Of a DNA stretch of 64,000 nucleotides, positions 17,125-24,037 are shown piece after piece; positions within the stretch are counted from its first letter, which is position 1, and each line of letters starts with the position of its first letter. The notes beneath the pieces are model-generated. The model saw nothing but the letters and a program-made list of their open reading frames with translations. It was not told the origin of the DNA and did no database searches. Made by a program: the position numbers and the translations under genes. The DNA is from Roseburia inulinivorans DSM 16841 (GTDB taxonomy: Bacteria; Bacillota; Clostridia; Lachnospirales; Lachnospiraceae): the NCBI RefSeq assembly GCF_000174195.1, contig NZ_ACFY01000170.1:62001-126000 (forward strand), given 5' to 3'.

Positions 17125-17854
17125 TCTGATTTATGAAGGAGAGCGTTTGGACGAGCTGCAACGCAATGGATATGGAATCATCCAGAATCCGGCGCGTTTC
17201 TGTTTTGGCATGGATGCTGTGCTATTATCCGGTTTTGCGAAAGCAAAGGCAGGGGAAAAAGTACTGGATCTTGGAACCGGTACCGGAATTATTCCGATTT
17301 TAATGGAAGCAAAGACGGACGCAGCAGATTTTACAGCGTTAGAGATTCAGGAAGAAAGCGCAGATATGGCAAGACGCAGTGTCGCGTACAATCATCTCGA
17401 GGATAAGATCAAAGTAGTCACAGGAGATATCAGGGATGCTTCAAATATTTTTGGAGCATCTTCTTTTCATGTCATCACAACAAACCCGCCGTACATGATC
17501 GGCACTCATGGGGAAAACTCGCCATCCACAGCAAAAGCGATTGCAAGGCATGAGGTTTTGTGCACGCTGAACGATATTTTGCGGGAGAGCGCGAAAATGC
17601 TTATGCCGGGAGGCAGATTTTATATGGTACATCGCCCATTCCGTCTGGCAGAGATCATGAGTAAAATGGTGGAATATAAGATAGAGCCGAAGCGTATGCG
17701 CCTGGTATATCCTTATATTGATAAGGAACCGAATATGGTGTTGATCGAGGGATTGCGCGGGGGAAAATCCCGTGTGACAGTGGAAAAGCCGCTCATTGTA
17801 TACAAGGAGCAGGGTGTGTATACGGATGAGATTTATGACATTTATGGATATTGA
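17111..17854 (+). CDS. trmN6: tRNA1(Val) (adenine(37)-N6)-methyltransferase
   Basis: A 247-residue class I SAM methyltransferase of the YfiC/YabB family. Motif I is LDLGTGTGIIPILM (about 45-58), and the N6-adenine methyltransferase motif NPPY is present in ITTNPPYMIG. The N-terminal LDELQRNGYGIIQNP...CFGMDAVLLSGFA is characteristic. The gene overlaps ricT by 14 bases. ATG 17111 is chosen; the frame also allows GTG 17090, and GGAGG lies at about 17092, rather far from the ATG. It is the last gene before a long structured repeat. Confidence 0.92.
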   Translation: MIQNNLIYEGERLDELQRNGYGIIQNPARFCFGMDAVLLSGFAKAKAGEKVLDLGTGTGIIPILMEAKTDAADFTALEIQEESADMARRSVAYNHLEDKIKVVTGDIRDASNIFGASSFHVITTNPPYMIGTHGENSPSTAKAIARHEVLCTLNDILRESAKMLMPGGRFYMVHRPFRLAEIMSKMVEYKIEPKRMRLVYPYIDKEPNMVLIEGLRGGKSRVTVEKPLIVYKEQGVYTDEIYDIYGY

Positions 17855-17858
17855 TTGG

Positions 17859-18072
17859 TAATACGAAACTCAATACGGCGTGTGAAGATTGTGATAAAAT
17901 AACAAAATTTTCGAAGACACGCTTTCGCTACGTGTCGCTCGCAGCGGTACTAACATGCCAGCCATAGCAAGTTGCTATGTCTGCCATGCAAGAACCGGCG
18001 GCTCCCCAGTGTCTTCTCAAGCTTTTGTTATTTTAGCACAATTAAATCTACGGCATGAGAGTTTCGTAATTA
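17859..18072. repeat. Long hairpin element, copy 1 (conserved core, self-complementary arms)
   Basis: An imperfect palindrome of about 214 bases between trmN6 and lgt. Outermost arms TAATACGAAACTC (17859-17871) and GAGTTTCGTAATTA (18059-18072); main arms 17888-17920 and 18009-18043, pairing through AAAATAACAAAA and GAAGACAC. The 88-base core (17921-18008) holds GCTTTCGCT, TGTCGCTCGCAGCGG, TACTAA, a central hairpin (CATAGCAA/TTGCTATG) and GAACCGGCGGCTCCC. The same core motifs recur in the element at 23461-23646. No ORF of note and no transposase. It may be a structured RNA, a MITE-like or REP-like repeat, or a large terminator for trmN6. Confidence 0.8.
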
Positions 18073-18161
18073 TCAGTTTATAAGTCTGGTAAACAAGGAG
18101 GCTAAATCCTCTGCTCCTGCAAGAGCAGTCGCATTTTGCTTCGCAAAACAAGGAGGATTAT

Positions 18162-18914
18162 ATGTTTAATAAGATAACACTTGGACCGATCACGATTTAT
18201 ATGTATGGATTGATGATTGCGATTGGATTTGCTTCGGCACTTTTCCTATGTAATTACAGGGGAAAGAAGAGAGGCTTAAGTGAGGATACGATTTTCGGTA
18301 TTTTTTTATGTGCGCTGATTGGTGGAATGGTTGGCTGCCGCCTGCTCTATTATATTGTAGAGCTTCCGGCAATTATGGAAGATCCATCTATTTTATGGGA
18401 TTTCAAAAACGGATACGTCGTTTATGGTGGAATTATCGGTGGAATTGTGACAAGTTATGTCTATTGCCGTATCAAAAAAGAAAATTTTATTTCTTATTTT
18501 GATCTTGTGATGCCAGCAGTTTCCATGGCACAGGGATTCGGCCGTATCGGCTGTTTCTGTGCCGGATGCTGCTATGGTAGAGAGACACATGCGTGGTATG
18601 GCATTACCTTTACACATTCTAATTTTGCACCAAACGGTGTAAGCCTGATTCCGACGCAGCTGATCTCTTCCGCAGGTGATTTTCTAATCTGTGGCGTATT
18701 ATTGTGGTATGCATCTAAGAATCCAAAGCCGGGCAGAGTGGCAGCAGGCTATCTGGTGCTCTATGGCGTGGGAAGATTTTTGATCGAATTTTTACGAAAT
18801 GATTATCGTGGAAGTATAGGAATTTTTTCCACATCACAGATTATCTCTTTTGGAATCGTGGCGCTCGGAATCGTGCTGTACTTTGTGATTCCGAAAATAT
18901 CAGAGAAGAAATAA
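18162..18914 (+). CDS. lgt: Prolipoprotein diacylglyceryl transferase
   Basis: This 250-residue integral membrane enzyme transfers a diacylglyceryl group from phosphatidylglycerol to the lipobox Cys of prolipoproteins. It has about seven hydrophobic segments, an N-terminal YMYGLMIAIGF (the conserved His-containing region is YGLMIAI here), GCRLLYYIVE, and the Lgt signature region GFGRIGCFCAGCCYGRET. The C-terminal YGVGRFLIEFLRND is also diagnostic. Start ATG 18162 follows AAGGAGG. The leader upstream has two small hairpins and a second AAGGAGG at 18095. At least three lipoprotein substrates are encoded nearby (19814, 24038, 35892). Confidence 0.95.
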   Translation: MFNKITLGPITIYMYGLMIAIGFASALFLCNYRGKKRGLSEDTIFGIFLCALIGGMVGCRLLYYIVELPAIMEDPSILWDFKNGYVVYGGIIGGIVTSYVYCRIKKENFISYFDLVMPAVSMAQGFGRIGCFCAGCCYGRETHAWYGITFTHSNFAPNGVSLIPTQLISSAGDFLICGVLLWYASKNPKPGRVAAGYLVLYGVGRFLIEFLRNDYRGSIGIFSTSQIISFGIVALGIVLYFVIPKISEKK

Positions 18915-18961
18915 ACGCATGTACAGGATGAAAAGCATAGCATAATTGGAAAGGAGCCGGC

Positions 18962-19804
18962 ATGGCAGGAAAGTTATATTTATGTGCGACACCGATTGGA
19001 AATCTTGAGGATATCACGTACAGGGTACTTCGCACGTTAAAAGAGGTTGATCTGATCGCAGCGGAGGATACGAGAAATTCCATCAAACTGCTGAATCATT
19101 TTGAGATAAAAACACCTATGACAAGCTACCATGAATTTAATAAAATTGATAAGGCATACCAATTGGTGGACAAGTTGCGTGAGGGAAAGAATATTGCACT
19201 TATCACCGACGCCGGAACACCGGGAATTTCTGATCCGGGGGAAGATCTGGTACGTATCTGCTACGAGGAAGGCATTGAGGTAACTTCTCTGCCGGGGGCA
19301 GCCGCATGTATCACCGCGCTTACAATGTCCGGGCTTCCGACCAGAAGATTTGCGTTTGAAGCATTTTTGCCGAGAGATAAGAAAGAGCGGGCGCTTGTTT
19401 TAGACGGGCTTGCAAATGAGACAAGAACCATCATTATCTATGAGGCACCGCACCATCTTGTGAAAACGTTAGAGGAACTGGAGAGCGTTCTTGGAAGTGA
19501 CAGAAAGCTTACAATCTGCAGGGAGCTTACAAAGCGATATGAGGAAAAAATGCAGACAACGTTAGGTGACAGTTTCAGCTATTATGAGCAAAACGAACCA
19601 CGCGGCGAGTATGTCCTTGTTTTGCAGGGAAAGAGTTTTGAGGAGATTGCCGAGGAAGAGAAGAAAAACTGGGAATCCATGACATTAGAGGAACATATGC
19701 AGGTATATGAGAGCCAGGGCATTGCACGGAAAGAGGCAATGAAACTTGTGGCAAAAGACCGTGGGATCAGTAAGAGGGATGTGTATCAGGCGTTGCTTTC
19801 GTAG
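18962..19804 (+). CDS. rsmI: 16S rRNA (cytidine(1402)-2'-O)-methyltransferase
   Basis: A 280-residue tetrapyrrole-methylase-fold SAM enzyme that methylates the ribose of C1402 in the decoding centre. Signatures: CATPIGNLEDITYRVL, AAEDTRNSIKLLNHF, ITDAGTPGISDPGEDLV, and ICRELTKRYEE. Length and motif order match RsmI (YabC in Bacillus, in the corresponding gene cluster). Start ATG 18962 follows AAAGGAG. It lies 47 bases after lgt and nine before capA. Confidence 0.96.
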   Translation: MAGKLYLCATPIGNLEDITYRVLRTLKEVDLIAAEDTRNSIKLLNHFEIKTPMTSYHEFNKIDKAYQLVDKLREGKNIALITDAGTPGISDPGEDLVRICYEEGIEVTSLPGAAACITALTMSGLPTRRFAFEAFLPRDKKERALVLDGLANETRTIIIYEAPHHLVKTLEELESVLGSDRKLTICRELTKRYEEKMQTTLGDSFSYYEQNEPRGEYVLVLQGKSFEEIAEEEKKNWESMTLEEHMQVYESQGIARKEAMKLVAKDRGISKRDVYQALLS

Positions 19805-19813
19805 GAGGTGAAA

Positions 19814-21061
19814 ATGAAAAAGATACCAATGATATTGCTTGCTATGTTCACGCTATCCGGTTGTGACAGGCAGGAAATGATCTACAGTTTCAACCATGTA
19901 GAGGAAGCTTCCGTGGATAACGAAGTCGAAAATACAGAAAGCGTGGATAACATTCAGGCAGAGACAGAACAGGCTGTGGATATTACAACCAAGGAGCCGG
20001 AAATCTCAGATGTGTATTCAGGTCCGACCGTGACACTTACCATGGTCGGGGATGTTCTGCTTCACACTCCGGTGGAAGAAAGCTGTCAGGCAGAGGATGG
20101 CTCTTATGATTTTTCCATCCTTTTTGCCAATGTGAAAGACGAGGTGCAGGCGGCGGACATTGCGATTGTCAATCAGGAAGTTATCATTGGCGGAGAGGAG
20201 CTTGGGGTATCTGGCTATCCAAGTTTTAATGCACCTTACGAGGTGGCGGATGCATTGGCAGATACCGGATTTGATGTCATTTTGCATGGAACAAATCATG
20301 CCATGGATCAGGGGAAAAAAGGAATTACTAATTGCCTTTCAAACTGGGAGAAAAAATATCCTGACATAAAAATTCTTGGAATTAATAAAAGTCAGGATGC
20401 GCAGGATACCATTACCGTTTTAGAGCAAAATGGCATAAAAATTGCGGTATTAAATTATACATACGGTCTGAACGGTATTGCACTGCCTTCGGATATGCCG
20501 TATGCAGTAAATCTTCTGGACGAAGAAAAAGTAAAAGCAGATATTGCATCAGCGAAAGAACAGTCCGATTTTGTTATTGTGTGTCCGCATTGGGGAACAG
20601 AATATAGTCTGCAGCCGGACAGCATGCAGAAAAAGTGGACAAAAATTTTTGCAGAAAGCGGTGCTGATCTGGTGCTCGGAACGCATCCGCATGTGATCGA
20701 ACCAATTGAATGGGTAGAGGATGAGACAACCGGACATCAAATGCTCGTCTATTATTCTCTTGGAAATTTCGTCAACTGGACATCCAGCAGCGGTGATGGA
20801 ATTGCAAACCGTATGGTGGGAGGCATGGCAGAGATCACAGTTGGATTTGATGAGGCTGGCAAGGGATTTATTGTAGATTATGGCGTGAATGCACTTGTGA
20901 CACAGGTGGAACAGGGGCATGGCGGAGTTACCACTTACTTTCTGAGAGACTATACAGATGAAATGGCAGGAAAAAATGCGATCATAGAACAGGACGCAAA
21001 TTTTTCCAGAGAATATTGTACAAAATTGTGTACGGATATCTGGGGCGATTTGTGGGAGTGA
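19814..21061 (+). CDS. CapA family lipoprotein (PGA_cap metallophosphoesterase-like)
   Basis: This 415-residue protein starts with a lipoprotein signal (LAMFTLSGC, lipobox Cys near residue 18), then a linker rich in Glu/Thr, then the CapA domain. Metal-binding signatures of the calcineurin-like fold are visible: TMVGDVLLH, AIVNQEVI, LHGTNHAMDQG, VCPHWGTEY, LGTHPHVIEP and YYSLGNF. CapA proteins act in polyglutamate capsule anchoring or hydrolysis, but many clostridial members have unknown substrates. ATG 19814 is preferred over GTG 19808 because AGGAGG sits at the right distance. A terminator at 21096 closes the operon. Confidence 0.88.
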   Translation: MKKIPMILLAMFTLSGCDRQEMIYSFNHVEEASVDNEVENTESVDNIQAETEQAVDITTKEPEISDVYSGPTVTLTMVGDVLLHTPVEESCQAEDGSYDFSILFANVKDEVQAADIAIVNQEVIIGGEELGVSGYPSFNAPYEVADALADTGFDVILHGTNHAMDQGKKGITNCLSNWEKKYPDIKILGINKSQDAQDTITVLEQNGIKIAVLNYTYGLNGIALPSDMPYAVNLLDEEKVKADIASAKEQSDFVIVCPHWGTEYSLQPDSMQKKWTKIFAESGADLVLGTHPHVIEPIEWVEDETTGHQMLVYYSLGNFVNWTSSSGDGIANRMVGGMAEITVGFDEAGKGFIVDYGVNALVTQVEQGHGGVTTYFLRDYTDEMAGKNAIIEQDANFSREYCTKLCTDIWGDLWE

Positions 21062-21095
21062 TTTTGGAAGGAAACAAATTTATAAAAATTTATTT

Positions 21096-21151
21096 ATCCA
21101 CAGATATGAGGAAAAAAGTAATTGATTTCCACATATCTGTGGATTTTTTTT
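21096..21151 (+). terminator. Intrinsic terminator after capA
   Basis: ATCCACAGATATG (21096-21108) pairs perfectly with CATATCTGTGGAT (21132-21144). Eight T follow. The -35 of the blaI promoter begins two bases later. Confidence 0.88.
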
Positions 21152-21152
21152 C

Positions 21153-21212
21153 TTGACAAATTGGTCTAATGACTGTAGACTAAAAACAACAAGTCTACAA
21201 GCATTAGACCAA
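21153..21212 (+). promoter_or_regulatory. blaI promoter with large dyad operator
   Basis: A perfect TTGACA (21153-21158), 17-base spacer, TAGACT (21176-21181). A 21-base arm at 21161-21181 and its inverted copy at 21192-21212 match at 19 of 21 positions around a 10-base spacer. The arms contain TGTAGACT and AGTCTACA, the TGTA/TACA half-sites typical of BlaI/MecI operators. The second arm runs into the ribosome binding site AAGGAGG. Autorepression of blaI and the gene behind it is predicted. Confidence 0.85.
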
Positions 21213-21222
21213 GGAGGTAACA

Positions 21223-21588
21223 ATGGAGGAATTAAGATTAGGGGTAATAGAATCGCAGTTTGCGGAAATCATATGGAGCAATGAACCGCTTCCGTCCGGT
21301 GAGCTGGTGAAATTATGTGAGCAGAAGCTTGGTTGGAAAAAGTCGACCACTTACACGGTTTTAAAGAGGTTGTGCGAGCGGGGAATCTTTCAGAACGAAA
21401 AAGGAATGGTTTCCGCCCGGATGACGAAAGAGGAATACGACGCTGCCCAGAGTGAAAAATTTGTGGAGGAAAACTTTGGAGGTTCCCTTCCGGCGTTTCT
21501 TGCCGCGTTCACAACGAGAAAAAAATTAAATAAATCAGAGGTGGACGAGATAAAGAAAATGATCGATGCTATTGGAAAGGAGGGCTGA
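21223..21588 (+). CDS. BlaI/MecI/CopY family transcriptional repressor
   Basis: A 121-residue winged-helix repressor. The N-terminal part VIESQFAEIIWSNEPLPSGELVKLCEQKLGWKKSTTYTVLKRL is the BlaI/MecI DNA-binding domain with recognition helix KKSTTYTVLKRL, and the C-terminal helices (KFVEENFGGSLPAFLAAF) form the dimerisation domain. In BlaI systems a membrane metalloprotease (BlaR1) triggers repressor cleavage when a ligand is sensed. The next gene encodes such a protease homologue, three bases downstream. The operator at 21161-21212 is the likely target. Confidence 0.94.
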   Translation: MEELRLGVIESQFAEIIWSNEPLPSGELVKLCEQKLGWKKSTTYTVLKRLCERGIFQNEKGMVSARMTKEEYDAAQSEKFVEENFGGSLPAFLAAFTTRKKLNKSEVDEIKKMIDAIGKEG

Positions 21589-21590
21589 AA

Positions 21591-23368
21591 ATGTCAGGAC
21601 TCTTTTTGAAATTGTTGAACATGAGTATATCTGCCAGTGTGCTGATCGTGGTTGTGGTGCTGGCACGCTGTCTGCTGAGGAAATCGCCGAAGTGGATTCA
21701 CTGTATCTTGTGGGCGCTGGTTGGAATCCGGCTGCTGTGCCCGTTTCAATTAGAGACGACATTTAGCCTCGCACCAAACGCACAGGTTGTAAGCATTGAA
21801 GCAGGTGCGGTAACATCGCAGGTTCTGGCAGAAATGCCGGCTTTAGACAACACGGCAAACCGGTATCTTGCAAAATATTATTTTGAGGGTATCACAGTTC
21901 CGGAGCAGGAGACGGCGCAAAACCCGATGAACCTGATTGCATCTATCTGGCTATGCGGTGTAGCGGTTTTGCTCGTATATGCAGCAGTCAGTTATGTACA
22001 TATTCGCAGGAAAGTGAGAGAATCCGTCCGCATAGAAGGAAATATCTATATTTGTGACAGAATCCAGACACCATTTATTTTTGGAGTGTTAAATCCTCGG
22101 ATCTATCTGCCATCATCGTTAAAAGAAGTTCAGATAAAAAATGTTGTGGCGCATGAAAAAGCGCATATCAGACGGCTGGATTATCTGTGGAAACCACTTG
22201 GTTATGTGCTGTTTGCAGTATATTGGTTCAATCCGTTCTGCTGGCTGGCGTACATTTTGTTTTGCCGGGACATTGAGATGGCATGCGATGAGCGTGTGAT
22301 AAAGGACTGGAGCGCAGAGCAGAAAAAAGAGTATTCACTTGTCCTGCTTTCGTTCCATGTGCCGGGAAAAATGATCACCGTCTGCCCGTTAGCATTTGGA
22401 GAAGTGGGTGTGAAACAGAGAGTAAAAGGAATCCTGAATTTTAAAAAGCCGACCTTCTGGCTGATTGCAGCAGCATTGCTTTTCTGTGTGATAATAGGAG
22501 CACTTTTTCTTACCAATCCGAAAAAGAACGATAATGTGGAAGAAAATATTGCAACCGAATTATCAGAAAGCAGTCTGACTGACCAAACGTTAAACACAGA
22601 GAAGGATTCTTTGGCTGATCAGGAATCAGAACTAAATGCCTTATTAAAAAAGCAGTCCGATGCGATTCGGGCACAACAACAAAGTTTCTTGCAAACCTGG
22701 GCGGATGCATTTTGTGACAGGGACGGAGCGGCGATTGACAGTTTGTGCATGGATGGAGCAAGAAAAAAATGATGAAGGAGCAGCTGCTTGTGATCGACGA
22801 AGGAGATACCATCTTTGGATGGTCAAGCCCGTGGCCAATGTGGGATACGTCGGATGAAAATTCGAAGGGGTATACGATCACGACCTCCTATGATGGAAAA
22901 AACACAGCAGAGATTTTGTACTATGCATGGACATCTGATCCACATGTTACGGTGTGGAAAGAAGATATTACGTTTGAGGAGAGAGATGGAAGTTATAAAG
23001 TGACGGATGAGAATATCCGTTTTCTGGATTATATTGTATCAGGAACGGAATTTGATGAGGCATATCCGCAAATTAATGGCACGCCAATGGATTACACGGT
23101 CAATGGCATGTATGATGCATTGGTTATGAACAGTCTGCTTTCCAGTTCTATGTTATATCAGAATCTAAAGGATCCGGTATTGGCTGCAAAGTATTTGTTG
23201 AATCTGCTGGATAACGAAAACAAAGTACAAGTGGAGGCGTTGCAGGACGGCTCGAAAGAAGGTATCAATATAAAAATCACTTTTATCGAGGACGGCGCAG
23301 AGCGGTTTGTAAAAATGATCTAGCCTGACAGCGAGGATGGAATCTGGATTCCGCAGGATTATGAATAA
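21591..23368 (+). pseudogene. BlaR1-like M56 metallopeptidase sensor, broken by a frameshift and an in-frame stop
   Basis: The first open part (21591-22772) encodes membrane helices, a cytoplasmic M56 zinc protease with VVAHEKAHIRRLDY (HExxH-type) and a downstream ACDERVIKDW motif, and another membrane helix leading outward. At 22764-22772 the frame meets A-AAA-AAA-TGA. Moving back one base continues smoothly as KKMMKEQLLVIDEGDTIFGW through 23320. There a TAG is followed in the same frame by PDSEDGIWIPQDYE and TAA at 23366-23368. So the ancestral gene ran to 23368 and had an extracellular sensor domain that is not a recognisable penicillin-binding domain. The A7 tract could be an indel, a sequencing error or a slippery site. 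The TAG removes only about 15 residues. Confidence 0.75.
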
Positions 23369-23460
23369 ATAACTGGAGTTTAACTTATGAACTGCCGCTT
23401 GTGGGTGGTGTTACGGATTTCCGCAGGTTATGTCAATTGCATGCCAACAAAGTGTATAGA

Positions 23461-23646
23461 ACTATAAAAAATAGAACTGTTTGTTTTCAGGAGCGCTTCC
23501 GCTTGTTGTCGCTGGCAGCGGTACTAAGAAAGCATCCATCGTGATTTCAAAATCCAATTACATTGTCTTTTGAAATCGCAATGTCTGCTTTCTAAGGACC
23601 GGCCGCTCCCAAAATCCTGAAAACAAATCAGTTCTGTTTTTTATTT
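23461..23646. repeat. Long hairpin element, copy 2
   Basis: Arms 23465-23493 and 23615-23643 pair through ATAGAACTG and GTTTTCAGGA. The core (23494-23614) repeats the motifs of the element at 17859-18072: GCTTCCGCT, TGTCGCTGGCAGCGGTACTAA, ATGTCTGC and AGGACCGGCCGCTCCC. The internal hairpins differ in sequence (AGAAAGCA/TGCTTTCT and TGATTTCAAAA/TTTTGAAATCG) but sit at the same places. Differing yet complementary arms suggest selection on structure. Confidence 0.8.
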
Positions 23647-23732
23647 ATCCAAGACTGTGCAGCATGCAATGATTTAAGTCTGTGAAATCCGTCAGGCATT
23701 CCGCCCATAGCCAGAGTTCCATAACGTAAATT

Positions 23733-24013
23733 GCAGATTTTGTGGTGCGATTCATAACGTTGATTGGGCATGTATAAGTGTCCTCTCACAAGGCAATCGT
23801 AAAGTAAATAAAAGAAAAACGGTACAGACAAATATGATTTCCTTTGTGAGCCATGGAGATAAGACTCTTCAGAGGCTTATCGGAATGCCCGGCGAACAGG
23901 AACATCATATTTCGTCTGTACCGTTTTTCTTTTCATAAACTTATAAAATCACGACTTGCGAGAGGGCGCCTATATCTGCCCCTCACAGCCTATAAAAGCA
24001 CCACAAAATCTGC
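23733..24013. repeat. 281-bp imperfect palindrome with long perfect inner stem
   Basis: The outer ends are a perfect 16-bp inverted repeat (GCAGATTTTGTGGTGC at 23733-23748, its complement at 23998-24013). The inner stem is a perfect 19-bp pair (23811-23829 with 23914-23932), extended by AAATATGAT/ATCATATTT. The apical region contains a smaller hairpin GATAAG...CTTATC. No ORF. The whole gene-free stretch 23369-24037 consists of this element, copy 2 of the other element, and a bracketing pair of 16-bp inverted repeats (23370-23385 and 24025-24040, 15 of 16 matching). Confidence 0.8.
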
Positions 24014-24037
24014 GACACTACACTAGTTAAACTCCGG

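Noticed and set aside
17859..18072. Group II intron, riboswitch or OMEGA-type guide RNA
   Set aside because: No intron domain V, no ligand-switch consensus I know, and no TnpB/IscB-like gene nearby; the palindromic structure fits a repeat element better.
23628..23831. 67-codon minus-strand frame in the gap after the BlaR1-like gene
   Set aside because: It spans the arms of two inverted-repeat elements, has no ribosome binding site and no protein-like composition.
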